A stretch of 64,000 bases of DNA from UBA4810 sp002479215. GTDB lineage: Bacteria; Desulfobacterota; Syntrophia; Syntrophales; Smithellaceae. This document shows, one piece after another, positions 42,537 to 52,700 of the stretch. The stretch's first letter is position 1, and the number at the start of each line of letters is the position of its first letter. The stretch lies in NCBI GenBank assembly GCA_049514435.1, contig JBEKVB010000012.1, positions 1-64,000 of the forward strand, given 5' to 3'. The translations under genes and the position numbers were made by a program. Under the pieces are notes generated by a model. It was not told the origin of the DNA, did not search any database, and saw only the letters and a list, made by a program, of their open reading frames with translations.

Positions 42537-43952
42537 TTATTTTTTGGATAGATAGTCATGAATCGCATTGGCCGCTTTGCGGCCGGCGCCCATCGCTAAA
42601 ATTACCGTGGCGGAACCGGTGACAATATCGCCTCCGGCGTAAATGCCCTCGCGGCTGGTGAGACCTGATTCATCTTTCGTAATAATATAGCCGCGTTTGC
42701 TTGTCGCAAGTCCTGGTGTGGTGGCCGGGACTATGGGGTTGGCCATTGTTCCCACGGCCACAACAACAGTATCAACATCTATCACAAATTCCGATCCTTT
42801 GATGGGTATGGGGCTTTTTCTTCCCGAAGCATCCGGTCCGCCCAATTCCATTTTGATGCATTTCACACCGGTAACCCAACCGGCAGCATTACCGATATAT
42901 TCCACCGGATTGGTCAGCATCAAAAACTCCACACCTTCTTCCTGGGCATGATGAACTTCTTCTTTGCGCGCGGGCATTTCCACGTCGGTGCGGCGATAAA
43001 TTATCATAGCCTTTTCGGCACCTAAGCGTAGCGCCGTGCGCACCGAATCCATAGCCACATTGCCGCCGCCAATTACTGCCACGCGCTTACCGCGGACAAT
43101 GGGCGTGTCATATTCAGGAAACAAATAAGCTTTCATTAAATTGGAGCGCGTCAGATATTCATTGGCGGAATAGATGCTGCTTAAGTTTTCTCCGGGGATA
43201 TTCATAAATACCGGAGCGCCGGCGCCCACGCCGATAAACACTGCGTCATAACCTTCGGCAAAAAGCTCATCGATTGTTTTTGTCCGGCCGATAACAAAAT
43301 TAGTTTCAATTTTTACACCCAGTTTTCTTAAATATTCAACTTCCGCTTCCACAACCGCTTTGGGCAAACGAAACTCGGGGATACCGTAGATAAGCACACC
43401 GCCGGCCTTATGCAAGGCCTCGAATATTGTCACATCATAACCCAATTTGACCAGATCGCCCGCAATGGTAAGGCCAGCAGGGCCGGCACCCACAATAGCT
43501 ATTTTCTTACTATTGGCTTTAACTTTAGGAGGAACTGTTACCTTGCCGGTACTACGTTCATAATCGGCGGCAAAGCGCTCCAATCGGCCAATTGCCACAG
43601 GCTCACCTTTTTTACCTAAAATGCAGGCTTTTTCACACTGGTCCTCCTGCGGACAAACACGACCGCAAACTGCCGGCAAACTATTTGTTTCTTTCAAAGT
43701 CTTTCCCGCTTCGATAAAATTACCCTCGACAATTTGCTTGATGAATTGAGGTATTTTGACATCAACAGGGCAGCCGCCTACGCAAGATGGTTTTTTACAC
43801 TGGATACAGCGCTGTGCTTCGAGCATCGCCGTTTGCTCGGAAAAACCCAGAGGCACTTCTTCAAAATTGCGTACCCTCTTTTGCGGATCTTGTTCCGGCA
43901 TTTTTTGCCGCGGCACTTTTTCCTTTTTTTCTTTCGGTTCTTTAGTTTCCAT
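42537..43952 (-). CDS. nfnB: NfnB-like subunit (glutamate-synthase small-subunit family)
   Basis: A 471-residue iron-sulfur flavoprotein. The N-terminal Cys sets (CIQCKKPSCVGGCP and VCGRVCPQEDQCEKACI) hold two 4Fe-4S clusters. They are followed by FAD binding AIVGAGPAGLTIAGDL and NADP binding VAVIGGGNVAMDSVRTALRLGA, ending with YAGGDIVTGSATVILAMGAGRKAA. With NfnA upstream this forms the NADH-dependent ferredoxin:NADP+ oxidoreductase that links NADH, NADPH and ferredoxin by flavin bifurcation. The start at 43952 (ATG) overlaps the nfnA stop; GTG at 43961 is an alternative. A stand-alone glutamate synthase role is less likely because nfnA is adjacent. Confidence 0.9.
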   Translation of the reverse strand: METKEPKEKKEKVPRQKMPEQDPQKRVRNFEEVPLGFSEQTAMLEAQRCIQCKKPSCVGGCPVDVKIPQFIKQIVEGNFIEAGKTLKETNSLPAVCGRVCPQEDQCEKACILGKKGEPVAIGRLERFAADYERSTGKVTVPPKVKANSKKIAIVGAGPAGLTIAGDLVKLGYDVTIFEALHKAGGVLIYGIPEFRLPKAVVEAEVEYLRKLGVKIETNFVIGRTKTIDELFAEGYDAVFIGVGAGAPVFMNIPGENLSSIYSANEYLTRSNLMKAYLFPEYDTPIVRGKRVAVIGGGNVAMDSVRTALRLGAEKAMIIYRRTDVEMPARKEEVHHAQEEGVEFLMLTNPVEYIGNAAGWVTGVKCIKMELGGPDASGRKSPIPIKGSEFVIDVDTVVVAVGTMANPIVPATTPGLATSKRGYIITKDESGLTSREGIYAGGDIVTGSATVILAMGAGRKAANAIHDYLSKK

Positions 43953-44778
43953 CGCACCCACACTTATGTTGTTCGTAAGCCTGGCGCTCCTGATCGCAAT
44001 ACATCTTCAGCCGGTCGGCAAGCAATTTAAAATCAACTTCGTGGCCATCGAATTCCGGACCATCCACGCAGGTAAACTTTGTTTTCCCCGCCACGGACAC
44101 ACGGCACGCACCGCACATTCCGGTCGCGTCCACCATAATGGAATTCAAGCTGACGATTGTTTTGATGCCCTGCGGTCGGGTAACATCGCTGATTACCTTC
44201 ATCATCGGCACCGGACCAATGGCAAAAACGCGGTCGATCTTCTCTCCCTTATCGATCATTTCTTGCAGCACCTGGCTGACAAATCCGTGGAAACCATAAC
44301 TGCCGTCATCAGTCGCTACAATTAAACGATCAGAAATAGCGCCCATTTCTTTTTCCAATATTAGCAAATCCTTTGTCCGCGAACCGATGATGGAGATTAC
44401 TTCGTTGCCCGCTTTCTTCAAGGCGGCGGTCAGGGGATAAACGACGCCGACACCGACGCCGCCGCCGATGCAAACCACTCGGCCGTAATTTTTAATTTCC
44501 GTGGGGTTTCCCAATGGGCCTTGTACATCCTGAATCGTATCTCCGGCTTTCATTTTCGCCATTACTGCCGTCGTCTTACCGACAACCTGAAAGATGATCG
44601 TGATGGTTCCGGCCTGAGCATCGGAATCAACAATGGTCAGCGGTATGCGTTCGCCCTTTTCATCGACTTTCAAAATGATGAACTGTCCGGCTTTTCTCTT
44701 TTGCGCGATGAGAGGCGCTTCCAGTACCATCCTAACAACCTTCTCGGATAAATCCTTTTTTTCGATAATCTTATTCAA
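43942..44778 (-). CDS. nfnA: NfnA-like FAD/NAD-binding subunit
   Basis: A 278-residue protein of the sulfide/dihydroorotate-dehydrogenase-like FAD/NAD family. Features: RKAGQFIILKV with IPLTI for FAD, GGGVGVGVVYPLTAALKKAG for NAD, and the C-terminal Cys set in DATGMCGACRVSVAGKTKFTCVDGPEFDGHEVDF for a 2Fe-2S cluster. The frame is open to 44829, but a transcription terminator lies at 44799-44826, so the start is most likely TTG 44778 with a GGAGAG site. Overlap with nfnB and the standard A-B order support the Nfn assignment. Confidence 0.9.
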   Translation of the reverse strand: MNKIIEKKDLSEKVVRMVLEAPLIAQKRKAGQFIILKVDEKGERIPLTIVDSDAQAGTITIIFQVVGKTTAVMAKMKAGDTIQDVQGPLGNPTEIKNYGRVVCIGGGVGVGVVYPLTAALKKAGNEVISIIGSRTKDLLILEKEMGAISDRLIVATDDGSYGFHGFVSQVLQEMIDKGEKIDRVFAIGPVPMMKVISDVTRPQGIKTIVSLNSIMVDATGMCGACRVSVAGKTKFTCVDGPEFDGHEVDFKLLADRLKMYCDQERQAYEQHKCGCDGN

Positions 44779-44798
44779 AGTTTCTCTCCTGTAATCAT

Positions 44799-44826
44799 AA
44801 AAAAAGAGGGAGTCAACCGCTCCCTC
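44799..44826 (-). terminator. Intrinsic terminator between the hdr-flox operon and nfnAB
   Basis: On the minus strand GAGGGAG-cggttga-CTCCCTC is followed by seven T. It lies about 45 bp after the last hdr-flox gene and 21 bp before the nfnA start. No promoter is visible in the small gap, so nfnAB expression probably depends on read-through. Confidence 0.85.
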
Positions 44827-44872
44827 CATCTATAGAATAGATTTATTATTTGTCAAGCTACAAGATGAACCG

Positions 44873-45712
44873 TTAATATTCTTTAGTCAGCTTATCCAAC
44901 TCTGCCAGGGAAAAGACTGGGCCATCTTTGCAAACATATTTGCTGCCTACATTACAGCGTCCGCACTTACCGATGCCGCACTTCATCCTCATTTCCAGAG
45001 AGGTGATGATATTTTCCTTGGAGAAACCAAGATCAAAAAATACCGGCAGCGTAAACCGGATCATAACGGGAGGACCGCAAATAACGACAACAGAGTTTTC
45101 AGCGCTGGGCGCTACTTCTTTGCAGACATTGGGAACAAAACCTTCCTTACCCTTCCAGTTGGCATCTCCCTTATCTACCGTAACATTAAGGTTCAAATCG
45201 CTTCTTTTTGCCCACTGTGCCAATTCATCTTTATAAAGAAGGAGACCTGGTGTTCTGGCACCGTAAATAATCGTGATCTTGCCGAAACGTTTGCGGTTAT
45301 CCTCGTGAATCATATAATTAATCAGAGACCGCAACGTCGTAAAAGCAAAACCGCCGCCGACAATCACAATGTTTTTACCTTCCAGATATTCCAGCGGCCA
45401 GGAATTACCCAATGGCCCGCGGATACCCATTAATGCGCCTTCTTCCATCTCATGCAACGCCGTGGTTAAAACTCCGGCCTTCTGGACGGTGAATTCCACA
45501 TATCCCTTTTGGGTCGGCGACGATGCTATCCCTATAGGCGATTCGCCCTTGCCATAAATCGAGAGTTCGCCGAATTGTCCGGGAATATACTTATATTTTT
45601 CTTCGTCACCTTTATTAACGAACGTAAAACGAAAGGTTTTAATATCTTTCGTATCGACTTCAGTAATAATCTTGTCCACCTTAACAGGGATGGGAATATA
45701 CGGGTTTTGCAT
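44873..45712 (-). CDS. floxA: FAD/NAD(P)-binding oxidoreductase subunit (FloxA/HydG/AsrB-like)
   Basis: A 279-residue ferredoxin-reductase-type flavoprotein: YKYIPGQFGELSIYGKGESPIGIASSP for FAD, NIVIVGGGFAFTTLRSLINYM for NAD(P), and the C-terminal EMRMKCGIGKCGRCNVGSKYVCKDGPVF with four Cys for a 2Fe-2S cluster. It is the likely NADH-oxidising subunit of a Flox-Hdr complex. The start at 45712 has GGGAG; the longer frame to 45811 enters the previous gene. It lies 14 bp after the FloxB-like gene. The symbol follows the floxABCD-hdrABC naming used for sulfate reducers; equivalence is inferred from order and domains. Confidence 0.82.
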   Translation of the reverse strand: MQNPYIPIPVKVDKIITEVDTKDIKTFRFTFVNKGDEEKYKYIPGQFGELSIYGKGESPIGIASSPTQKGYVEFTVQKAGVLTTALHEMEEGALMGIRGPLGNSWPLEYLEGKNIVIVGGGFAFTTLRSLINYMIHEDNRKRFGKITIIYGARTPGLLLYKDELAQWAKRSDLNLNVTVDKGDANWKGKEGFVPNVCKEVAPSAENSVVVICGPPVMIRFTLPVFFDLGFSKENIITSLEMRMKCGIGKCGRCNVGSKYVCKDGPVFSLAELDKLTKEY

Positions 45713-45726
45713 TACTAACTCCCTAA

Positions 45727-46749
45727 TTATAATTTTGAAATATCTTGAATAATTTTTCTTATATCTATATTTACAGGACAATACATGACACAACGGCCGC
45801 AGCCGACACATGAAATTGCCTTAAAATTATCTACGTAATACTTGAATTTGTGCATCGTGCGCTGACGCCATCTTTCTTTCTGTGAAGGACGCGGATTATG
45901 CCCTGATGTCTCTTTAGTAAACAAGGGAAACATGCAGGAATCCCACGACCGAATACGGACACCATCGCTGCCTTTCACTTCATCGCTGATATCAAAACAA
46001 TGGCAAGTGGGACATAAATACGTGCAGGTGCCGCAAGCCAAACATTTGCCATGTATCGTTGCCCAAAAAGGATGCTCGAAGTTATTATCCAGAATCGGCT
46101 TAACTTCATGAGCGGGTATCTTGGACTTAATAGCCTCTCTGGCCTTGGCGATAATTTCATTTTTCTTTGTCTCGGCGGCCGCATCAGCCTTTGTTTCGCC
46201 AAAATACTTAATCAGCTTTTCTCCTTTGGGTGTAATGAACTCGGCCAGATAGTTGCTTCCCAGATCCGTAAGAAGAATATCCGCACCATCAGCGGACACC
46301 GGCTCTCCGTCGACGGAAGTGCAAAAGCAAGTGGCATAGGGAGGTTGAGCGCAAGCCAAAGAAATAACGGTTGTTTTCTGTCTCTTGGCAACGTAATAAT
46401 CATCCTTATATTTTTCCTGATTGAAAAGCATATCCAGCAGCAAAAAGCTATGCGCGTCGCAAGGACGCACTCCAAAAAGAACTGCCTCGTCTGCCTTGCT
46501 TTCATCTTGCGAAAAAGCCATACCCTTTTCTGTGCGGGTATATTTCATCATGGTTTCCGTATGCGGGAAGAAGACATTTTTCGGTGCATTCTTGGAATTT
46601 AAATAAGCAAAGAAAGGCTCGACATCTTTTTTTAGCGGTTCAAAAAGCACGTTGTCTTCTTTCTTTACGGGAGCCCAAACGAGAAAATCCCCTGCCATTT
46701 TTTTGGCAATGCCCGCTAACGTTTCTTTCTTGATCAACCGTTTTTCCAT
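45727..46749 (-). CDS. floxB: 4Fe-4S dicluster subunit (FloxB/AsrA/HydB-like)
   Basis: A 340-residue protein with an N-terminal domain of the sulfite-reductase/hydrogenase beta type (EAVLFGVRPCDAHSFLLLDMLF, ISLACAQPPYATCFCTSVDGEP). Two ferredoxin-like Cys sets follow, CLACGTCTYLCPTCHCFD (about 237-255) and CVGCGRCVMYCPVNIDIRK (about 315-333). It would pass electrons between the FloxA flavin and the Hdr part. ATG 46749 has AGGG. It lies 56 bp after hdrB. Confidence 0.8.
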   Translation of the reverse strand: MEKRLIKKETLAGIAKKMAGDFLVWAPVKKEDNVLFEPLKKDVEPFFAYLNSKNAPKNVFFPHTETMMKYTRTEKGMAFSQDESKADEAVLFGVRPCDAHSFLLLDMLFNQEKYKDDYYVAKRQKTTVISLACAQPPYATCFCTSVDGEPVSADGADILLTDLGSNYLAEFITPKGEKLIKYFGETKADAAAETKKNEIIAKAREAIKSKIPAHEVKPILDNNFEHPFWATIHGKCLACGTCTYLCPTCHCFDISDEVKGSDGVRIRSWDSCMFPLFTKETSGHNPRPSQKERWRQRTMHKFKYYVDNFKAISCVGCGRCVMYCPVNIDIRKIIQDISKL

Positions 46750-46805
46750 ATTTTTCCCTAATTAAGTATTTTCTTTAATCCTTATTAATAAGGCACTTTA
46801 AAAAA

Positions 46806-47654
46806 TTAAATTAATTGCACCCGTTTTAGTAAAGGCTGAGGATCAAACATATGCGATTTAAACGTTTCCTTTGATCCGGCCAGACCCATGGCCAAAGCAA
46901 TCAATTCCGTAAAATAAAACACCGGAAGTTTTAATCTTTTACTGGGCCTCATATCCAGATTATTCATGCAAAGAGGACAGGCGGTAACCACACAATTGGC
47001 GCCCGCTTCACGGGCGGCGCTCATCAACTTATCGCACATACCGACAACGATGCTGGTCTTGCTAATGGCCAGCGATCCGCCGCAGCAATCTGTTTTATAC
47101 GACCAGTTGCGAACATCGGCGCCGATCGTGCCCAATATTTTATCGAGCATAAAAGGATTTTCGTAATTTTCAAACTCGCAAACATCCGGCGGTCTGAGCA
47201 ATAAACAACCGTAATAAGAAACCGGCTTCAACCCGGTAAGCGGTTTGACGACTTTTGCCGTTAGTGTATCGATACCAATCTCATTAAAAATGACATCAAT
47301 GGGATTGCGGATAGCAATGCCGCCCTGATATTTGGCGCCAACCATACCTTCAATCTTTGTTTTTAATTCCTTATCGGCCTTTAAATGATGTTCGGCCGTC
47401 TTGAAACGATTGAAACAAGCGGCACAGGGAACCATCACATCCAGAGCATCTTTTTCCGCGGAAATCAGGTTACGCGCCGACAGGGCGATGGTTAAATCAA
47501 AATTTGTGCTGTGTGCGGATGAAGCTCCGCAACAAGACCAATCATCAACTTCTTTTAGTTCGATGCCCAGAGCGTGACTTACCGACTTCATGGACTGATC
47601 ATATTCTTTTCCCGTTGCGTGCAGTGAGCAGCCCGGATAGTATGAAACTTTCAA
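46806..47654 (-). CDS. hdrB: Heterodisulfide-reductase-like subunit B
   Basis: A 282-residue protein with two CCG domains, the ligands of the two non-cubane iron-sulfur clusters that act on disulfides: the first formed by PGCSLH, WSCCGASSAH and VPCAACFN, the second by YGCLLL, TDCCGGSLA and TACPLCMNN. All key Cys residues are present. In organisms without coenzyme M/B the true substrate is unknown; DsrC-type or other thiol-disulfide proteins are proposed. The start is TTG (47654) after AAGGAGG. It lies 21 bp after hdrC. Confidence 0.9.
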   Translation of the reverse strand: MKVSYYPGCSLHATGKEYDQSMKSVSHALGIELKEVDDWSCCGASSAHSTNFDLTIALSARNLISAEKDALDVMVPCAACFNRFKTAEHHLKADKELKTKIEGMVGAKYQGGIAIRNPIDVIFNEIGIDTLTAKVVKPLTGLKPVSYYGCLLLRPPDVCEFENYENPFMLDKILGTIGADVRNWSYKTDCCGGSLAISKTSIVVGMCDKLMSAAREAGANCVVTACPLCMNNLDMRPSKRLKLPVFYFTELIALAMGLAGSKETFKSHMFDPQPLLKRVQLI

Positions 47655-47675
47655 CTCTAGCCTCCTTAACCTTCT

Positions 47676-48203
47676 TTACGAGTGCTTTGTTTTCTCAAAA
47701 ATATCTTTTACCGATTTGATGTCCTTCGTCCGCGGAGACAGAAGCGACAACTTGCCTTTTAGGAACATACCAGGGGCCATGCCAATATCCGAGAACAAAT
47801 CCCCTGATTTGAGCTTATATTGCACCATCATGAGCGGTTCGTTAATTCTGCCACCCATTTTAATATTGGAGAGGAATGCTTCATGGAATTTCAATACGTT
47901 CTTTTCGTGAGCGCCAATGCCTTCTTCAATGGCCATCTGCCTTAGCACATCCATCATGCGGGCGATATCGATCTGGTTGGGACAACGCGTAATGCAAGTT
48001 TCACAAGACAGGCAAATCCAGATAGTTGAACTATTGAGCACCTCATCACGCTTGCCATTCTGGATCAACCTAACAACCTTGTTCAGGTTATATTCCATGT
48101 GCGATGCCACGGGGCAGCCCGCCGTGCATTTACGGCAGTGATAACATCTCTGCAGAGGCACACCGTTGATCTTCTTGTTTACTTCTTCCAAAAAAGTTTT
48201 CAT
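47676..48203 (-). CDS. hdrC: Heterodisulfide-reductase-like subunit C
   Basis: A 175-residue iron-sulfur protein with CYHCRKCTAGCPVA (about 20-33) and CLSCETCITRCPN (about 64-76), each a 4Fe-4S ligand set, then a helical C-terminal half typical of HdrC. It would carry electrons from HdrA to HdrB. ATG 48203 has GGAG. It lies 24 bp after the FrhB-like gene. Confidence 0.9.
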   Translation of the reverse strand: MKTFLEEVNKKINGVPLQRCYHCRKCTAGCPVASHMEYNLNKVVRLIQNGKRDEVLNSSTIWICLSCETCITRCPNQIDIARMMDVLRQMAIEEGIGAHEKNVLKFHEAFLSNIKMGGRINEPLMMVQYKLKSGDLFSDIGMAPGMFLKGKLSLLSPRTKDIKSVKDIFEKTKHS

Positions 48204-48227
48204 GCTTACTCCATCATCTCGAACTAA

Positions 48228-49235
48228 TTACGGGTTGAAGATAAATTCTTCTTTATCATTTTCACTATATTTACCTAGTGGCGGTGTATCTTCCATCGAA
48301 GAACCGGCACGGTTACCGAAAAGCTCCCAGCAATCCTTGTCGATCTTCTTGAGGAACTTGCGCAGATCAACGCCCATTGGACAAACAGCAACACAGGAAC
48401 CGCAATCAACACAGCGTCCGACCATATGGTAGAGGCGCATCAACTGAAACACCTGCGTATCGGTCTTGTCTTCGCCGATACCTACCCACTGCGGCTGACT
48501 CTGCTCCACAAAGCAAGTCGGGCAGTAGCAGGAAGGACAGGCCTGCCGGCAGGCATTGCAGCGTATGCATTTTTCCATTTCCTTGGTGAAATATGTCCAT
48601 CGTTCCTCTATCGATTTTTTTTCAAACTCACTGACATCATCATATTCGTGGTCAGGATTCATGGCCGGAACCGGCGAACCTACCATTGTATCGGAAATTA
48701 TGGGATTATTGAAACGGCAGGTTCGGCAGCTTTCGGCTAAAACATCTTTTAATGCGATTGACTTTTCGCCTTCCGCCGTCGTTATCGAGATCTTCCCGTC
48801 TGCAATTGATCCTTCGACGATATCTGCGCCATTTACAGCCACTTTCAATTTCTTCACATCCATATAGCCGGTACAGGGCACGCCAATGATATAAACTTCA
48901 TCGCGTCCATATTGCCTTTCCTGAAGATGGATGATGAGCGAACGGGTTGTGCAGCCGCGGGCGACAACACCGATAACCTTTTTCTTCCGGTCTTCCGGTT
49001 TAACTCTCTTTTGCGAATTTTTATGCTGAGTGATCAGATCATGCACAAATTTAGCTAGATTCTGCGTGCAGAGATCATTCCACACCAGTTTGTCAGCTTC
49101 TTCCGGCGTGGTGATAAAACAAGGGGTTGCCGTCAACGGAAGTGTGCCCTTTTCATAGCCGACAATGACATCAGCTTTTTTTTCTAAAAGCAGCCTTTTT
49201 GCTTCTTCCCGCAATTTTGTTTCGATGTTTTCCAC
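48228..49235 (-). CDS. FrhB-like 4Fe-4S protein (FloxC-type)
   Basis: About 335 residues. The N-terminal two thirds resemble the beta subunit of F420-reducing hydrogenase/dehydrogenases (ADVIVGYEKGTLPLTATPCF, VIGVVARGCTTRSLIIHLQE, VYIIGVPCTGYMDVKKL). The C-terminal part holds two ferredoxin Cys sets, CIRCNACRQACPSCYCPTC and CVDCGSCVAVCPMGVDLRK. It is placed between the MvhD-like and HdrC genes, the position of FloxC-like subunits. GTG 49235 is taken as start because the frame then matches family length; the open frame continues to 49286 and overlaps the gene before, so the start is uncertain. Confidence 0.8.
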   Translation of the reverse strand: MENIETKLREEAKRLLLEKKADVIVGYEKGTLPLTATPCFITTPEEADKLVWNDLCTQNLAKFVHDLITQHKNSQKRVKPEDRKKKVIGVVARGCTTRSLIIHLQERQYGRDEVYIIGVPCTGYMDVKKLKVAVNGADIVEGSIADGKISITTAEGEKSIALKDVLAESCRTCRFNNPIISDTMVGSPVPAMNPDHEYDDVSEFEKKSIEERWTYFTKEMEKCIRCNACRQACPSCYCPTCFVEQSQPQWVGIGEDKTDTQVFQLMRLYHMVGRCVDCGSCVAVCPMGVDLRKFLKKIDKDCWELFGNRAGSSMEDTPPLGKYSENDKEEFIFNP

Positions 49236-49278
49236 AATTATTGTTTCCCCGTTTAATTTAATTCTTTTATTCCAAAGA

Positions 49279-49719
49279 TTAACCAAGTTTCTTTTTTAGT
49301 TTAGTCGCCGGTCCTAAAGCTTTAACTTTGGCTGTAACGCCTCTGATTACCTGCGCAAACCTATCGCCTTCGGATGCCGAAACCCAGGTAAACATAGTTC
49401 TATCGCCTTCCATGCCGATATACGACAAAAAGCTCTTCAGGGCGGCAAACTTTCGGCGCGCGACTAAATTTCCCGATATGTAATGACACTCTCCCGGATG
49501 GCAACCGGAAACCAAAACTCCATCGGCGCCGGTCTGCAGGGCCTTCACGATATAAAAAGGATTGATTCTTCCTGTGCAGGGAACGCGGATAATTCTTACA
49601 TTCGGCGGATACTGAATTCTGCTGATGCCCGCCAAATCAGCTCCGGCATAAGTACACCAGTTGCAGACAATGGCAACAATTTTCGGTTCCCAATCTTTAC
49701 TTGCCAAATTCTCAGCCAT
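49279..49719 (-). CDS. MvhD/FloxD-like iron-sulfur protein
   Basis: A 146-residue protein of the hydrogenase delta (MvhD/FlpD) family: IVAIVCNWCTYAGADLAG, RIIRVPCTGRINPFYIVKAL, and DGVLVSGCHPGECHYISGN, five Cys of which four can hold a 2Fe-2S cluster. MvhD connects hydrogenase or flavin modules to HdrA. ATG 49719 has GGAGAAT. It lies 46 bp after the HdrA fusion gene, so it is the natural docking subunit for that protein. Confidence 0.9.
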   Translation of the reverse strand: MAENLASKDWEPKIVAIVCNWCTYAGADLAGISRIQYPPNVRIIRVPCTGRINPFYIVKALQTGADGVLVSGCHPGECHYISGNLVARRKFAALKSFLSYIGMEGDRTMFTWVSASEGDRFAQVIRGVTAKVKALGPATKLKKKLG

Positions 49720-49765
49720 ATATTCTCCATCTTTCGGCTTTTCTTGCTTAACTGCTTTTTTTGCT

Positions 49766-52700
49766 TTAATTTAAGTTCTCGATTTGCGCCAGCACTTCTT
49801 CATTGTTAAATCCATATAAATCAACCGCGTTCATGCGGCAAGACGCCGTGCAAACGCCGCAACCTTTGCATAAAACGGTATTGACGACCGCGCAACCTTC
49901 CTTAACATCAACCTGGATTGCGCTGTATGGACAATTTATTTCGCAAAGACCGCAAGCTGAACATCTGTCCTTATTGACATATGCCGTCTTACCTTCCGCC
50001 TCAATGAAATCGAGGGTGAGGATTGTGCAAGCGCGCGACACTGCGGCGTTAGCCTGGGTTATTGATTCGTCACTGAATTTAGGCGAATGGGACATCCCGC
50101 ACATAAATACACCATCTGTCTGGAAATCAACGGGACGTAATTTAACGTGCGCTTCGAGGAAGAAGCCGTCCTGATTGGTGGGTACCTTCAGCATTTGACC
50201 AATGGCAGCATTTTCGGGATTCGGCACAACGCCGACGCTCAGAGCTACGACATCCGCCGGCAACACAACCGCTTCATTAAGAATCGGATCAAATACTCTT
50301 ACTTCAACTTTGTCGCTTGAAGTCACTACTTCCGGCTTTCTATTTTCCTCGAAAGATATAAATTTGATATTGGCTTCGCGCGCTTTTTTGTAATAGTCCT
50401 CTTTAAAAGCAAAGGTGCGAATGTCACGATAAATAATCGTAATATCACGTGAAGGATCGGCAGCTTTGAGTTCGAGAGCGTTTTTAACTGCTTCAGAGCA
50501 GCAGTAACGGCTGCAATAAGGTCTTTCTTTATCGCGCGAACCGACACACTGAATCATTACAACATTTTTCATCGCGGTCAGCTGGGGATCCTTTTCGTAA
50601 ATCAGAGTTTCCAACTCTCTTTGCGTCTTCACTTTGGCATTTTGACCGTAGAGATATTCTTTGGGTTTGTTTTCATAAGCTCCGGTAGCAACAATAACAA
50701 CACCATGTTCGAAAGTTTTTTCGCCTTCTTTAACTTTTACTGTTGTTTTGTAATTGCCGATAAAACCATCGATCTTAACAATCTGAGCACCGGTGGCAAC
50801 CTGGATTAAAGGATTCTTGTAAACTTTTTCCAGAAGCCTCTTCAGGTGGCTGCGGGTATCAAGACCTTCCAGTGTTTTATAAAGGTAATTGTAGTTACCG
50901 CCGAGGCGTTCTTCTTTTTCCACAATGAATGAGGCAAAACCTTGATCGGCCAGAGAAAGAGCGGCGGTCATGCCGGCCAGTCCCCCGCCGATAATCAGCG
51001 CCTGATGATTGACCGAAAGCTGTCCCGGTTTCAGTGGCTTTAAGTATTGAGCTTTGGCTACAGCCATTCTTACCAAATCTTTTGCTTTTTGGGTAGCCGC
51101 TTCCGGCTCGTGCATATGCACCCAGGAATTCTGGTCACGGATATTGGCCATCTCAAACAGATACCTGTTTAACCCGGCCTTCTCACAGTTTTCCTGGAAC
51201 AGACCTTCATGTGTACGGGGTGAACAGGACGCCACAACAACTCTGGTGAGATTCTTTTCTTTGATGACTTCCGCCATCTTTACCGCCGTATCCTGCGAAC
51301 AGGTAAAGAGATTATCGGCCGCATAGACGACGGTAGGCAATGCCGCGGCATAATCTCTGACGGCGGGCACATCAACAACGCCACCAATATTGATACCGCA
51401 GTGACAGACAAATACTCCGGTTCGCGGACCGGTACCACGTAAATCTTTTTCTTCCGGATTTTCTTCCGCCGTAATCATCGTACCGCGTTTTGCAGCCAGC
51501 AACCCTTCAGCACAGGCGGCGGCGGCACTTGCTTCCATAACTGTTTCGGGAATATCTTTCGGCCCGCCAAATGCGCCGCAGACAAAAACACCGGGGCGGG
51601 ATGTCTGAACAGGGTTTTCCAAAGTAGTCTTGCAGAATCCGTGTTCTTCCAGTTCAATTCCCAGACTCGAGGCCAATTTTTTGGCATCTTTGGGCGGCAT
51701 CAGGCCAACGGAAAGAACAACCATGTCGAATTCTTCTTCGGTGAAGGTTCCATCCTGATTGACATATTTGATGAGCAGATTATTTGTCTGCTGCAATTCT
51801 TTAATGACTGAGGGTATCGAACGGATATAACGTATCCCATATTCTTCTTTGGCGCGGTTAACAAAACGGTCAAAATCTTTGCCGTGCGCCCGAATATCCA
51901 TATAGAATATGGTCGGTTCCAGTCCCTTGGCATGTTCCTTACCAATGATCGCTTCTTTCGTCGCATACATACAACAGACCGAAGAGCACCAACTGTTATC
52001 ACAGGATACATCGCGGGAGCCTACGCATTGAAGGAAAGCAATCTTCTTCGGTTCTTTACCGTCGGATATTCTCTGCACGTGACCGAAGAATGGACCGGAT
52101 GCGGAAAGGATACGTTCAAACTGAATGGCGGAGACAACATTTTTATAAATGCCGTAACCGTATTCACCGCGGATACGGGCATCAAATATCTCAAAACCGG
52201 GCGACGCAATGACCGCGCCGACCTCGATTGTTTCTTCTTCAACTTTCATGTCATGGTCAACTGCCTTGGCAATACACACTTCCACACACTGATAACATTC
52301 CGAACAGATGCCGCAGTTGAGGCAGCGCAGCGCTTCCGCCAAGGCTTGCGCTTCGTCAAAACCGATACCGACTTCCTGGAAGTTGGTTCGGCGGTCTTCC
52401 GGTTTCATGTTGGGATATTTCACCCGCGGACTCTTGGGAATATCGGAGACATCGGCTTTATCGGCCAAATCTTTGGTCCAGTCTTTTTCACGACCGGCTT
52501 TGATATCCTCGCCCATCAGATAACGGTTGATGGATTTGGCCGCTTCCTTACCGGCGTAAACAGCCTTAACTACGGTCTGGGGGCCGGTAACTACGTCACC
52601 GCCGGAGAAAACGCCAGCGATATTTGTCGCATAAGTAACCTGATCGTAATCGATATTCTTCCATTTGTTGATGGAGACGCCACTTTCTTTGGTGATAAAG

